A stretch of 64,000 nt of DNA from Pseudoxanthomonas wuyuanensis. GTDB taxonomy: Bacteria; Pseudomonadota; Gammaproteobacteria; Xanthomonadales; Xanthomonadaceae. Made by a program: the position numbers and the translations under genes. Numbering within the stretch: the stretch's first letter is position 1; each line of letters begins with the position of its first letter. Location: positions 310,001 through 374,000 of the forward strand of contig NZ_OCND01000002.1 of assembly GCF_900215535.1 (NCBI RefSeq). The letters run 5' to 3'. Of this stretch, positions 1-8,912 are shown piece after piece. Under the pieces are notes generated by a model. The model was not told the origin of the DNA, searched no databases, and saw only the letters and a list, made by a program, of their open reading frames with translations.

Positions 1-1
1 C

Positions 2-1120
2 GACTGGAACGAGACCTTCCGCAATACGCTGCGGACCAAGGCCTATGCCGGCTTCGGCGATGTCATCTGGCACGTCAACGACAAGCTCAACCTGACCTTC
101 GGCCTGCGCTACACGCGCGACGAAAAGGACTTCAGCTGGTTCAACGACCAGCGCAGCGCGCCCACCCTGGACGCCACCCTCGATGCGTTGGAGGTAGCCG
201 GCTTCTTCGCGCTGGTGGGCGTGCCGAAAGAGATGTTCGTGTTCGACCTGGCCTTCATCGACCCGCCGGCGATGATGAACAAGGGCGTGCTCAATCGCGC
301 CAGCGATTCCTGGAGCGACTGGAGCCCGCGTTTCGTCGTCGATTACCACTTCACCGACGATCTGATGGGTTTCGCCTCGCTGGCCAAGGGCTACAAGGCC
401 GGCGGATTCAACGCCCTGCAGATCGGCAGCGAATTCGACAACGAGGACGTGTGGAACGCGGAAGTCGGCATCAAGCACGCGCTGCCGCAGGCGCGGCTGG
501 CCTACAACGTCTCGGTCTTCCATTACCGCTACGACAACCGCCAGTCGATCCGGCTGGACAACACCAGCACCATTCCCCGCTTCGTGATCGATACCGGCGA
601 TGTGGAAGCCTACGGTGTGGATTTCGATCTGCGCTGGCAGGTCACCGATGCGTTCGGCCTGGATTTCAATGCGGCGTACATCGACTCGGAGTACAAGGAC
701 TACGCTGTGGACACTGCCGCCGGTCTGCTGGATCTGGATGGCCAGCCCACCGGCGAGCCGTCTTGGTCGGCGGCCATCGGCGGCCACTACAACTGGCGCC
801 TGGGCACTGCCGGGGACCTGCGGTTGGCGCTGCGGCACGCCTATCGCGGCGCCTGCCGCGGCAACGACTACAACCGGGATTCGGGCGATTGCGCAAGTTT
901 CCCCGGTTTTTCCACCGGTCAGTCGCAGAACCGTACCGACGTGCGCCTGGCCTGGGCATCGCCGGACGGCCACTGGAACTGGGCGGTCTACGGCAACAAT
1001 GTGTTCGACAACCGCTACGTCACCCAGTTGAACGTCTACGGCAGGGAGGCGTTCGGCACGGTCGGCGCGGTGGTCAGCGAACCGCGCACCTACGGCATGG
1101 AAGTCAGCTTGAAGTTCTGA
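2..1120 (+). CDS. TonB-dependent receptor, C-terminal part (5' end outside window)
   Basis: Outer-membrane beta-barrel protein for energy-dependent uptake of a siderophore or other large substrate; only the C-terminal ~372 residues are inside the window, and the frame is open back to base 2. Barrel-strand patterns are visible (TFGLRYTRDEKDF near the edge; FASLAKGYKAGGFNALQ; AYGVDFDLRWQ), and the protein ends in an outer-membrane signature (YGMEVSLKF, terminal Phe). The SKGYKxGGFN-like stretch is typical of the FecA/CirA-like receptors abundant in xanthomonads. Two cysteines in DYNRDSGDCASF probably form an extracellular-loop disulfide. The substrate cannot be told because plug and TonB box are outside. 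A terminator follows at 1168. Confidence 0.9.
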   Translation, partial: DWNETFRNTLRTKAYAGFGDVIWHVNDKLNLTFGLRYTRDEKDFSWFNDQRSAPTLDATLDALEVAGFFALVGVPKEMFVFDLAFIDPPAMMNKGVLNRASDSWSDWSPRFVVDYHFTDDLMGFASLAKGYKAGGFNALQIGSEFDNEDVWNAEVGIKHALPQARLAYNVSVFHYRYDNRQSIRLDNTSTIPRFVIDTGDVEAYGVDFDLRWQVTDAFGLDFNAAYIDSEYKDYAVDTAAGLLDLDGQPTGEPSWSAAIGGHYNWRLGTAGDLRLALRHAYRGACRGNDYNRDSGDCASFPGFSTGQSQNRTDVRLAWASPDGHWNWAVYGNNVFDNRYVTQLNVYGREAFGTVGAVVSEPRTYGMEVSLKF

Positions 1121-1167
1121 CGCCATCAGTTGCCAGAAGCTGCGCCGGTATCTTCTCCCGTAGCCGA

Positions 1168-1197
1168 AACCCCGGCGCGGCCAGCGTCGGGGTTTTT
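1168..1197 (+). terminator. Rho-independent terminator after the TonB receptor gene
   Basis: Inverted repeat AACCCCG (1168-1174) with CGGGGTT (1188-1194), loop of 13 nt, followed directly by a run of T to 1197. It lies 47 bp after the receptor stop codon. Confidence 0.7.
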
Positions 1198-1239
1198 GTC
1201 TGGTTCTTTTCCCGTTTCCAGGGATGTCGGCTTCGGTGG

Positions 1240-1552
1240 GAGCCGCCGGTCGTCAGGCTGGGGGGGGGCCGCCCTCCTGACGACGTCGTGTCTTTACGTC
1301 GGGCCGCAGGCTCGTTCCGCTTCGCGGCCCGAACCGGCCCGGCGCAGCGCGCCGGGCGTCGCCTTTGGACAGATGACAGATCGCGACTTCGGAAGGCCGT
1401 ACTTCGCGCGCCGACCAGGTGTCCAGAAGCCGGTGGCCAGGGCAGTGCGGGACCGTTCGCGGCATGGACGCCGCGGAAGAGCTTACAAGGACGTATTTAC
1501 GGCGAGTCCCGCACTGCCCTGGCCACCGGATTCCACATAGACGTTCCCCCCG
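1240..1552. repeat. Dispersed structured intergenic repeat, copy A
   Basis: This stretch is homologous, block by block, to 42819-43206. Shared blocks include CCTCCTGACGACGTCGTG, TTTACGTCGGGCCGCAGGC, CCAGGTGTCCAG, GCCGCGGAAGAGC and GGATTCCACAT followed by a run of C. It contains a perfect 23-bp inverted repeat (1430-1452 with 1507-1529), shorter hairpins (GTCAGG with CCTGAC; CGACGT with ACGTCG), and a G+C-rich module at 1318-1356 that also occurs in the 25941-26379 elements. Open frames through it have no recognisable product. I see no protein gene, and family and mechanism are unknown. Confidence 0.75.
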
Positions 1553-1599
1553 CACTTGGGAGAAAAACTTTTTGTTTTTCGCCAATCCCGGCATGCTTA

Positions 1600-1897
1600 G
1601 GGCCTGTTAACGCTATTGGGACAGGTCACGTTGCTTTCCAGCGGTTGTCAGGTGATTGCGCGCGGCGCAGCGGCAGGCTGGCCGCCTGTTCAAGCCGCGC
1701 GCGGCCGCCTGGCGAGCGCTGGAAAGCAACCCGAAGAGCCTGCCCCGTACTTGGCCATACTTGATAGGGGGCCGGCACTGAGTGCGCACGGTACCGCGTC
1801 ATCACTCGGGCGTGTATCGACATACATTTCCTCGTTCTTCCTTGTCCCGCACGCACTCAGTGCCGGCGTGACCTGTCCCAATAGCGTTAACAGGCCC
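1600..1897. mobile_element. MITE-like element, 298 bp, with perfect 31-bp terminal inverted repeats
   Basis: Ends are exact inverted copies of each other (1600-1630 with 1867-1897), beginning GGGCCTGTTAACGCTATT, and are flanked on both sides by TA (1598-1599 and 1898-1899), as expected for a 2-bp TA target duplication. No transposase frame fits inside, so it is non-autonomous. Inside are two more stems: 1631-1643 with 1717-1729 (enclosing 1658-1666 with 1694-1702), and 1771-1786 with 1852-1867, giving a three-way-junction fold. GGGCCTGTT ends with TA targets resemble some IS5-family (IS427-group) ends; that assignment is from memory and not proven. The right end lies 5 nt before the recG start codon. 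Confidence 0.85.
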
Positions 1898-1902
1898 TAG
1901 CA

Positions 1903-4047
1903 ATGCCGATACGACAAGACGGCGCCGCCGTCGGACTTTCCCTGCAACCGCTGAGCCACCTGCCCGGCGTGGGGCCGCGCGTGGCCGAGAAGCTGGCGGC
2001 GCGCGGATTGCTGACGCTGCAGGACCTGTGGCTGCACCTGCCGCTGCGTTACGAGGACCGCACTGCGCTGACCCCGATCCGGCAGTTGCGCCCGGGCCAG
2101 CCGGCGCAGGTGGAAGGGCGGGTGGAAGCGGTCGAGCGCGGTTTCCGCTACCGGCCGGTGCTGCGGGTGGCCATTGGCGACGAATCGCATTCCACCCTGG
2201 TGTTGCGCTTCTTCCATTTCCGCGCCGCGCAGGTGGCGCAGTTCGCGGTGGGCACCCGGGTCCGCTGCTACGGCACGCCCAAGCCGGGACAGCATGGGCT
2301 GGAAATCGTCCACCCCAGCTATCGGGTTCTCGGCGATGCCGAGGATGCCGCGCTGGGGCAGGCGCTGGATCCGGTCTATCCGAGCATCGAAGGCATCGGT
2401 CCGGCGACCATCCGCAAGCTGATCGCTCAGGCGCTGGACAAGCTGCCGGGCACCGACGTGCTGGAACTGCTGCCGCCGGCGATGCTGCAGGGGCTGGGCC
2501 TGCCCTCGTTGCGCGATGCGCTGCTGACGATGCATCGCCCGCCGCGCGACGCCGATCTGGGCGCGCTGACGCTGGGCACGCACCCGGCCCAGCGCCGGCT
2601 TGCGCTGGAGGAATTGCTGGCCCACCACCTGAGCCTGCGCCGCCAGCGCATCGCCCTGCAGCAGCATCGCGCGCCGAAGCTGGCCGGCCGTGGCCGGCTT
2701 GCGGCGGAGCTGCTGGCGGCGCTGCCGTTCCAGTTGACCGGTGCGCAGCAGCGCGTATTCAAACAGATCCGCGCCGATCTGAAGCAGCCTTCGCCGATGC
2801 TTCGGCTGGTGCAGGGCGATGTCGGCAGCGGCAAGACCGTGGTCGCCGCGCTGGCGGCGATGCTGGCGGTGGAAGCCGGCAAGCAGGCCGCCCTGGCCGC
2901 GCCGACCGAGCTGCTGGCCGAACAGCACCTGGCCAACCTGCGCGGCTGGCTGGAGCCGCTGGGCGTCCGGGTGGCCTGGCTGGCCGGCAAGGTGACCGGC
3001 AAGGCGCGGGCGCGGGTGCTGGAGGAAGTGGCTTCCGGCGCGGCGCAGGTAGTGGTCGGCACCCATGCGCTGATGCAGGAAGCGGTGGTGTTCCATGACC
3101 TGGCGCTGGCCATCGTCGACGAACAGCATCGCTTCGGCGTGCACCAGCGGTTGGCGCTGCGCGACAAGGGCGCGGCGAAGCTGGCAGTCCCGCATCAGTT
3201 GGTGATGACCGCCACGCCGATTCCGCGCACCCTGGCGATGGCCGCCTATGCGGATCTGGATGTCTCGGCGATCGACGAACTGCCGCCGGGACGCACGCCG
3301 GTGCAGACCGTGGCACTGAGCGCCGAACGCCGTCCGGAACTGATCGAGCGCATCCGCAGCGCCTGCGCCGAAGGCCGCCAGGCCTACTGGGTCTGCACGC
3401 TGATCGATGACAGCGAGGAAGACGGTAAACCCGGCGGCAACGGCAACGCCACGACGCGCATCGAAGCGCAGGCTGCGCAAAGCACGTTCGAACAGCTTTC
3501 GGCCGCCTTGCCGGAATTGCGCGTGGCGCTGGTGCATGGGCGGATGAAGGCGGCGGAAAAGCAGGCGGCGATGCGCGCCTTCAAACAGGGCGATACCGAT
3601 TTGCTGGTGGCCACCACCGTGATCGAAGTCGGCGTCGATGTACCGAACGCTTCGCTGATGATCATCGAAAACGCCGAGCGACTGGGTCTGGCGCAACTGC
3701 ACCAGCTGCGCGGCCGGGTCGGGCGCGGCGCCAAGGCATCGAGCTGCGTGCTGCTGTACCAGCCGCCGTTGTCGATGATGGCCAGGCAGCGTTTGCAGAC
3801 GCTGCGGCAGACCAACGACGGCTTCCTCATTGCCGAAAAAGACCTGGAATTGCGCGGGCCAGGCGAACTGCTGGGCACGCGCCAGACCGGACTGGCCGCA
3901 TTCCGGGTTGCGGACCTGGCGCGCGATGCCGGCCTGCTGCCGCAGGTGCGGGATCTGGCCGACCGGTTGCTGGCCGAATCGCCGGCGACTGCCGACAGGT
4001 TGGTCGAACGCTGGGTCGGCGGCGCGGCGCGTTATGCATCGGCATAA
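1903..4047 (+). CDS. recG: ATP-dependent DNA helicase RecG
   Basis: Superfamily 2 helicase, 714 aa, that remodels stalled replication forks and branch-migrates Holliday junctions. Order of parts: N-terminal helix-hairpin-like LPGVGPRVAEKLAARG (~20-35), OB/wedge domain (~60-160), Walker A GDVGSGKT (~305), Walker B DEQHRFG (~406), motif III MTATPIPRTLAM, motif V ATTVIEVGVDVP, motif VI HQLRGRVGRG, C-terminal RecG domain. Length is close to E. coli RecG (693 aa). The ATG at 1903 is the first start after an in-frame TAA at 1888 and lies directly behind a mobile element, so ribosome-binding and promoter signals must come from the element or further upstream; only a weak AACAGG is seen. Confidence 0.96.
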   Translation: MPIRQDGAAVGLSLQPLSHLPGVGPRVAEKLAARGLLTLQDLWLHLPLRYEDRTALTPIRQLRPGQPAQVEGRVEAVERGFRYRPVLRVAIGDESHSTLVLRFFHFRAAQVAQFAVGTRVRCYGTPKPGQHGLEIVHPSYRVLGDAEDAALGQALDPVYPSIEGIGPATIRKLIAQALDKLPGTDVLELLPPAMLQGLGLPSLRDALLTMHRPPRDADLGALTLGTHPAQRRLALEELLAHHLSLRRQRIALQQHRAPKLAGRGRLAAELLAALPFQLTGAQQRVFKQIRADLKQPSPMLRLVQGDVGSGKTVVAALAAMLAVEAGKQAALAAPTELLAEQHLANLRGWLEPLGVRVAWLAGKVTGKARARVLEEVASGAAQVVVGTHALMQEAVVFHDLALAIVDEQHRFGVHQRLALRDKGAAKLAVPHQLVMTATPIPRTLAMAAYADLDVSAIDELPPGRTPVQTVALSAERRPELIERIRSACAEGRQAYWVCTLIDDSEEDGKPGGNGNATTRIEAQAAQSTFEQLSAALPELRVALVHGRMKAAEKQAAMRAFKQGDTDLLVATTVIEVGVDVPNASLMIIENAERLGLAQLHQLRGRVGRGAKASSCVLLYQPPLSMMARQRLQTLRQTNDGFLIAEKDLELRGPGELLGTRQTGLAAFRVADLARDAGLLPQVRDLADRLLAESPATADRLVERWVGGAARYASA

Positions 4048-4203
4048 CGCGCGGCCGGAGTTTCTCTGTAGCAACGATGCGGGTCGCGACAAGACTTGCC
4101 GGCAATCCGTCGCGGCTCCGGCAATCCTCCAGCCTCTGCCGTCTTCCGCTCGCCACGCAACGATGCCAGACTCGCGGGCCGAGTACAGGAAGACAGAGCA
4201 CCG

Positions 4204-5139
4204 ATGAGCGACAAGATTCCGCTGTTGATCGACACCGACCCGGGCGTGGACGATGCCCTGGCATTGCTGATGGCGTTCAACGATGCCCGCCACGACGTCG
4301 TAGGCCTGACCATCGCCGCCGGCAATGTCGGCCTGGAGCACACCGTCCGCAACGCGTTGAAGTTGTGCGAAATCGCGAACGCGGACGTGCCCGTATTCGC
4401 CGGTACCCCGGTGCCGCTGCTGCACGCTTCGCCGGATGCCGGCTATGTGCACGGGCTGGATGGGTTCGGCGACATCGGCTATCCGCCACCGGCCCGCAAG
4501 GCCGAGGCCGAACACGCCGCGCTGGCCATCCTGCGGCTGTCGCACCAGTACGCCGGCCGGTTGCTGCTGGTGGCGCTGGGCCCGCTGACCAATATCGCGC
4601 TGGCGCTCAAGCTGGATCCGACCCTGCCGCAGCGGGTCGCCCGTTTCGTGGTGATGGGCGGTGCGGTGACCGGCCACGGCAACATCACCCCGGCGGCCGA
4701 GTTCAACATCTATTTTGACCCGGAAGCGGCGCATATCGTGTTCGAGGCGTTCGAACGCTTCGAACTGGCCGATTGGGAGGCCACCATCGCCCATGGCCTG
4801 CACCACGACAAGGTGGTCGACTGGCTGAAGGCTGATTCGGCGCGCGCCCGCTTCTATGCCGGCATCTCGGAGAAGACCCGGCTGTGGTCGATCGACCGCC
4901 GCGGCGACTACTGGTACGCGGCCGACGCGCTGGCGATGGCGTTCGCGCTGGAACCTCAGGGCGCGCTGGAACTGCTGGATCGGCCGCTGGCCGTTGAGCT
5001 GCAGGGCAGCCATGCCCGCGGCGCCACCGTGGTCGACTGGCGGCGGGAAGGCGGCCGCCCGGACAAGGCCAGCCTCCTGATGCGCTACGATCAGGCCCGG
5101 TTCGAGGCCCTGATACAGGCGGCGCTGGCGGCCGGCTGA
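4204..5139 (+). CDS. Inosine-uridine preferring nucleoside hydrolase (IunH/RihA family)
   Basis: Hydrolyses the N-glycosidic bond of ribonucleosides to free base and ribose (nucleoside salvage). 311 aa. The diagnostic N-terminal Ca2+-binding motif DTDPGVDDALAL is at residues ~9-20; GNVGLEHTVRNALKL, VALGPLTNIALAL and FVVMGGAVTGHGNITPAAEFNIYFDPEAA-type segments follow, with the family's later metal Asp near YYWYAADALAMAFAL. An upstream in-frame ATG at 4096 exists, but residues from there look random; ATG 4204 begins exactly at MSDKIPLLIDTDPG. Base preference (purine, pyrimidine or broad) cannot be told. It follows recG by 156 bp and may have its own promoter. Confidence 0.93.
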   Translation: MSDKIPLLIDTDPGVDDALALLMAFNDARHDVVGLTIAAGNVGLEHTVRNALKLCEIANADVPVFAGTPVPLLHASPDAGYVHGLDGFGDIGYPPPARKAEAEHAALAILRLSHQYAGRLLLVALGPLTNIALALKLDPTLPQRVARFVVMGGAVTGHGNITPAAEFNIYFDPEAAHIVFEAFERFELADWEATIAHGLHHDKVVDWLKADSARARFYAGISEKTRLWSIDRRGDYWYAADALAMAFALEPQGALELLDRPLAVELQGSHARGATVVDWRREGGRPDKASLLMRYDQARFEALIQAALAAG

Positions 5140-5171
5140 AAACCGGCTCCCGGCCGCGTCAGTGCCGGGTC

Positions 5172-5201
5172 TTGCGCCGGCAGGGAAGGGCGGGCTAAAA
5201 T
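5172..5201 (+). promoter_or_regulatory. Candidate sigma-70 promoter for rpmE2
   Basis: -35-like TTGCGC (5172-5177) and -10-like TAAAAT (5196-5201) with an 18-bp spacer, 37 bp before the rpmE2 ATG. I looked for a Zur box (zinc control is common for this paralogue) and did not see one. Confidence 0.5.
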
Positions 5202-5237
5202 GCCGCTCTTCCCTTCCCGTAACACGGTGTGCCCGCC

Positions 5238-5480
5238 ATGAAGGCCGACATCCATCCCGAATACCGCGCCGTCGTGTTTCACGATGTGACCTCCGACTTC
5301 AAGATCCTGACCCGCTCGACCCTGGGCAGCAAGGAAACCGTGAAGTGGGAAGACGGCAACGAGTACCCGCTGATCAAGATCGAAATCTCCTCGGCTTCGC
5401 ACCCGTTCTACACGGGCAAGCACAAGGTCATCGACAGCGGCGGCCGTATCGACAAGTTCCAGAAGCGCTACGCGCGCTGA
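5238..5480 (+). CDS. rpmE2: 50S ribosomal protein L31, type B
   Basis: 80-aa ribosomal protein of the large subunit. Sequence begins [19 protein letters not shown] and contains [15 protein letters not shown] and [12 protein letters not shown], all typical of type B L31. The zinc-binding cysteines of the C+ (type A) form are absent: there is no cysteine at all. In other bacteria the C- paralogue replaces L31A under zinc limitation. A GTG at 5229 would add three residues; ATG 5238 matches the family start. A strong hairpin follows the stop codon. Confidence 0.95.
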   Translation: MKADIHPEYRAVVFHDVTSDFKILTRSTLGSKETVKWEDGNEYPLIKIEISSASHPFYTGKHKVIDSGGRIDKFQKRYAR

Positions 5481-5510
5481 TACGCATTTTCCTCTGCCTT
5501 GCGCAGAGCT

Positions 5511-5535
5511 ACGGCCGCGCCCTGGGCGCGGCCGT
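5511..5535. terminator. Strong hairpin, terminator of rpmE2
   Basis: Perfect stem ACGGCCGCGCC (5511-5521) with GGCGCGGCCGT (5525-5535), 3-nt loop, 30 bp after the rpmE2 stop. The T tract is poor. Confidence 0.6.
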
Positions 5536-5733
5536 TTGCGTTTGCGGATCCGAGCGTCTGCGAGATTCCCGAGCCTGCCGGGCTCTTATGCTTTGGTCTG
5601 CTATGGCCTGCATTCGAGCGACGGCTCCAAGAGGCGTGTGCGATAATTGGGTTATCCATGGTTCATGCCGTGGACTCCCCTCACACGCCGCCCGCCCTGC
5701 GGGCCGGCGCTTCCCATGTAAGGAGCGCACACT

Positions 5734-7023
5734 GTGTCCGAACTTGACCAGGTCACGCTGACCGCAGGCGACAAATCGGTTGATCTGCCGATCCTGAAAC
5801 CCACGCTTGGCAACGACTGCGTTGATATTTCCAGGCTGACCAGGGAAACCGGTCTTTTCACCTACGATTCCGGCTTTACCGCCACCGCCAGCTGCAAGTC
5901 GGCCATCACCTACATCGATGGCGACAACGGCGTGCTGCTCTATCGCGGCTACCCGATCGAGCAACTGGCCCAGCAGTCCAGCTTCCTGGAAGTCGCGTAC
6001 CTGCTGATGAACGGCGAACTGCCGACCAAGGCCGAATTCGACGCATTCGATCACGAAGTCACGCATCACACGATGATGCACGAGTCGCTGAAGAACTTCC
6101 TGGGCGGCTTCCACTACGATGCGCACCCGATGGCGATGTTGGCCGGCACCGTCGCCTCGTTGTCGGCGTTCTATCACGACACGCTGGATCTCAACGATCC
6201 CGAACAGCGCCGCCTGGCCGCCATCCGCCTGCTGGCCAAGATGCCGACCCTGGCCGCCGCCGCCTACCGCTATTCCATCGGCTGGCCGATCCGCTACCCG
6301 CGCAACAATCTGGCCTATGTCGAGCGCTTCCTGCACATGATGTTCGAGGTGCCGAGCGAACCGCTGGAGATGAACCCTGTGGTCGCCAAGGCGCTGGACC
6401 TGCTGTTCATCCTGCATGCCGATCACGAACAGAACGCATCGACCTCAACCGTGCGTCTGGTCGGTTCCACCGGCGCCAATCCGTATGCGTCGGTCGCTGC
6501 CGGCATCACCGCGCTGTGGGGGCCAGCCCATGGCGGCGCCAACGAGGCCGTGCTGAAGATGCTCGAAGAGATCGGCGATGCCAAGAACGTCGCATCGGCC
6601 GTGGCCAAGGCCAAGGACAAGGAGTCGGGCTTCCGCCTGATGGGCTTCGGCCACCGCGTCTACAAGAACTTCGACCCGCGCGCCAAGATCATCCGCGAGA
6701 TGACCCACAAGGTGCTGGGTGAACTTGGCGTGGACGATCCGCTGCTGGAAGTGGCGATGCGGCTGGAAGAAGCCGCGTTGAAGGACGACTACTTCGTGCA
6801 GCGCAGGTTGTACCCCAACGTGGATTTCTACAGCGGCATCATCTACAAGGCGCTGAAGATTCCGACCGAGATGTTCACCGTCATGTTCGCCATAGGCCGT
6901 ACCGCCGGCTGGGTCGCGCACTGGCTGGAACAACAGGTCGACCCGGAAGCCAAGATCGGCCGTCCGCGCCAGATCTACACCGGCTACGATGTGCGCGACT
7001 ACAAGGGCATCGACCAGCGCTGA
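5734..7023 (+). CDS. gltA: Citrate synthase, type I
   Basis: Condenses oxaloacetate and acetyl-CoA to citrate, the first step of the TCA cycle. 429 aa, the normal size of hexameric bacterial enzymes. Catalytic residues are visible: His in [12 protein letters not shown] (~265), His in [15 protein letters not shown] (~306) and Asp in [12 protein letters not shown] (~362). It starts at GTG 5734, preceded by a good Shine-Dalgarno AAGGAG at 5720-5725; the first residues [18 protein letters not shown] fit the family N-terminus. A -10-like GATAAT lies at 5642-5647. A clear terminator ends the unit at 7051-7080. Confidence 0.97.
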   Translation: MSELDQVTLTAGDKSVDLPILKPTLGNDCVDISRLTRETGLFTYDSGFTATASCKSAITYIDGDNGVLLYRGYPIEQLAQQSSFLEVAYLLMNGELPTKAEFDAFDHEVTHHTMMHESLKNFLGGFHYDAHPMAMLAGTVASLSAFYHDTLDLNDPEQRRLAAIRLLAKMPTLAAAAYRYSIGWPIRYPRNNLAYVERFLHMMFEVPSEPLEMNPVVAKALDLLFILHADHEQNASTSTVRLVGSTGANPYASVAAGITALWGPAHGGANEAVLKMLEEIGDAKNVASAVAKAKDKESGFRLMGFGHRVYKNFDPRAKIIREMTHKVLGELGVDDPLLEVAMRLEEAALKDDYFVQRRLYPNVDFYSGIIYKALKIPTEMFTVMFAIGRTAGWVAHWLEQQVDPEAKIGRPRQIYTGYDVRDYKGIDQR

Positions 7024-7050
7024 GCCGTTGCGTCGCCGCAGGGAACCAGG

Positions 7051-7080
7051 CGCCCCGCATTGCGGGGCGTTTCCTTTTTT
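7051..7080 (+). terminator. Rho-independent terminator of gltA
   Basis: Stem CGCCCCGCA with TGCGGGGCG (7051-7069), followed by TTTCCTTTTTT. Confidence 0.85.
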
Positions 7081-7228
7081 CTGCTCCCGTTCCTGGGTTC
7101 GGCCGCCTCCGTCCTGCCGGTTGCGGCCTTTTGCGCGCGTGGCGGCTTGCCGCTTCGACGAGCGTTTCCTTCCCTGCGCCAACGCGCCCCGGACATCCCC
7201 GCGCCGGCAGAAGAAGGCTTACGGAACC

Positions 7229-8020
7229 CTACACGCTTCGCTGGAAATAGAATCCGTAATAGCGATCGATCGTGTAGTCGGGATGGAAGGGGATTCGCAG
7301 CGCGCGTTCGGGCAGTTCCCAGCGGTCGCGTATCCGGTAGCCGAGATCGGCCATCCGTTCGGTCATTTCCGGTATGCCGATGACGCGGTACGGACAGATG
7401 GCGATACCCAGATTCTGCAAGGTGAAGAACCCTGCCTGCGGATGCATCGGCGTCAGATTGAAAATCACATGGGCAGGCGGGTTTCCCAGCTTCGCCAACA
7501 GCTCCGGCAGCGTGTAGTCCAGGTACTGCAGCGCACCGCTGCTGATGAGCAGGTCGGTGCCGTCGGCATCAAGCGCGTCGCTGTCGAAACGCAGGCGTTT
7601 GCCGGCGTCGTGGGCCGATGCCCACTGTCGTCCGCTGGCCATCACCTTGGGCACGTCGTGCACGCACCAGTCCAGATCCTCGGGAAACCGCAGGTACCTG
7701 CCGAACCCGTAATAGGCCTGTCCGATATGCCCGCCGAGATCGAACACCCGGCGTACCCCGGCAGCCAGCATGCGGTCCAGCCAGAACATCGCAGCGTAGT
7801 CGCAGATCCGCACCTGCTGGAGCTGGGAGCGATACAGCCGTCCGGCAGCGTCCACATCGTAGTGCGAGGGCAGTTGCGGGGAGGCGAATCCCGCCGCCTG
7901 TGCCAGCGCCTGCGCATAGCTGGGGAATATGCCGTAGTACAGGTTCCCGTGCGGGTACGGGCGCCGGAAGTAGCGTCGATACAGGGGACGCGCGATTTGC
8001 CGGAGCACGGGGAACTCCAT
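7229..8020 (-). CDS. Putative SAM-dependent methyltransferase, TIGR04325-like
   Basis: 263 aa from ATG 8020. The region VRRVFDLGGHIGQAYYGF is a class I methyltransferase SAM-binding loop (DxGG.G), and the layout (YGIFPSYAQAL near the N-terminus, CVHDVPKVMASG, LLISSGALQYLDYTLPELL, RWELPERALRIPFHP and a C-terminal YYGFYFQR) resembles the TIGR04325 putative methyltransferases often found with polysaccharide genes. Substrate unknown. The frame stays open upstream to ATG 8116, and a GTG at 8074 would add GQRLVRIAREA-type residues, so the true start is uncertain. It faces gltA convergently; the next gene upstream is the unknown at 8164. Confidence 0.7.
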   Translation of the reverse strand: MEFPVLRQIARPLYRRYFRRPYPHGNLYYGIFPSYAQALAQAAGFASPQLPSHYDVDAAGRLYRSQLQQVRICDYAAMFWLDRMLAAGVRRVFDLGGHIGQAYYGFGRYLRFPEDLDWCVHDVPKVMASGRQWASAHDAGKRLRFDSDALDADGTDLLISSGALQYLDYTLPELLAKLGNPPAHVIFNLTPMHPQAGFFTLQNLGIAICPYRVIGIPEMTERMADLGYRIRDRWELPERALRIPFHPDYTIDRYYGFYFQRSV

Positions 8021-8163
8021 CGCTTCACGGGCGATGCGGACCAAGCGCTGGCCGTATCCGCTGGAACCGTCCACATGCCCCCCCGGGGTGGTTGACACCC
8101 AGGAACCTGCAGCCATTGAACCGGAAAAGGCGGCGACGACCGGACAGCGGCCGCGGGTTGGGT

Positions 8164-8808
8164 TCAGCCGGCCTCGTAGCCGGCGATTTCCTCGTCGGCC
8201 AGGGATTGCCGCAGTTGCGCCGCCGACGCGCGGTTGAGCGGCTTCTCGTCGATGTTCGACAGCGGCGCCTGGCGCAATGCGTTATGCGGCAGGACGGTCA
8301 GGTCGAAGCTCAGGTTCTCCGCGCTGAACACCCATACCGGCAGGTCGGCGACGCGTTCGCGGTCCATGCGCAGCCGGCGGGTCGATGACTCGGCCGGGAT
8401 GCGGTGTTCTTCCAGGAAGCGCGCCACCGCCTCGGGGTCGTCGCTGTGCAGGTGCAGATGCACCGGCGAGCGGGCGTCGGCGGTGCCGTCCAGCACCGGG
8501 CCGACCAGCCGCGGCGAAAACGCTTCGAAGAAGGCCAGCGCCCGCAGGGCGGCTTCGCGGCGCGTGCGCAGGCCTGCGGTATGCGCCTGGCCGTGGAACA
8601 GTCGCTGGTATTCGCGCAGGGCCTGTTCGATTTCGCGGTTGCGCGGCAGCGAGGCGTCGTCGTGGATGCCCAGCCGGCTGGCCGCCTTGAGCTTGGCCTG
8701 GTGGAAGTCGCGGATGCCGCCTTCGGCCATCAGCCGGGCGGCCTCATGGGCCAGCCGCTGGCGGCGTTCGCGGGTGCGGGTTTCGGAATGCTGGCGGGCG
8801 TGGTGCAT
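8164..8808 (-). CDS. Conserved protein of unknown function (214 aa)
   Basis: ATG 8808 has a strong Shine-Dalgarno (GGAGG) 5-6 nt upstream and gives MHHARQHSETRTRERRQRL. The protein is soluble and charged with no signal peptide. The N-terminal third is an Arg/Glu/Ala-rich helical region (LAHEAARLMAEGGIRDFHQAKLKAASRLG). The C-terminal part has alternating strands (RSPVHLHLHSDDPEAVARFLEEH; LPVWVFSAENLSFDLTVLPHNALRQ; DEKPLNRASAAQLRQSL) resembling a nucleotidyltransferase-like fold, but no catalytic motif is convincing. I recall similar proteins in other xanthomonads, without an assigned function. It lies just downstream of mrcA and may be read with it. Confidence 0.8.
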   Translation of the reverse strand: MHHARQHSETRTRERRQRLAHEAARLMAEGGIRDFHQAKLKAASRLGIHDDASLPRNREIEQALREYQRLFHGQAHTAGLRTRREAALRALAFFEAFSPRLVGPVLDGTADARSPVHLHLHSDDPEAVARFLEEHRIPAESSTRRLRMDRERVADLPVWVFSAENLSFDLTVLPHNALRQAPLSNIDEKPLNRASAAQLRQSLADEEIAGYEAG

Positions 8809-8858
8809 GGGGAGCCTCCGCGTCGAAACCTGGCCCGAATGTACACGAAGTTTCATGA

Positions 8859-8892
8859 ACCGGTGGCCGCGGCACCGCGCCGCCACCGGTCG
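8859..8892. terminator. Hairpin between mrcA and the 214-aa gene
   Basis: Inverted repeat ACCGGTGGC with GCCACCGGT around a G+C-rich loop, located just after the mrcA stop (which is on the minus strand). There is no strong T tract, so termination may be partial. Confidence 0.4.
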
Positions 8893-8912
8893 GACCGACG
8901 TTGAGCCGGTCC

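Noticed and set aside
451..1764. A 437-codon plus-strand frame running from the TonB receptor into repeat A and the MITE
   Set aside because: Out of frame with the receptor barrel, crosses a terminator and two repeats, no domain.
1600..1897. A small protein gene inside the MITE
   Set aside because: Frames there run into both inverted repeats, have no ribosome-binding site and no coding character.
1897..5013. A 1038-codon open frame on the minus strand opposite recG and the nucleoside hydrolase
   Set aside because: It is the antisense of two clearly recognised genes; the translation is a Gln/Arg/His/Ala mixture without domains, an effect of high third-position G+C.
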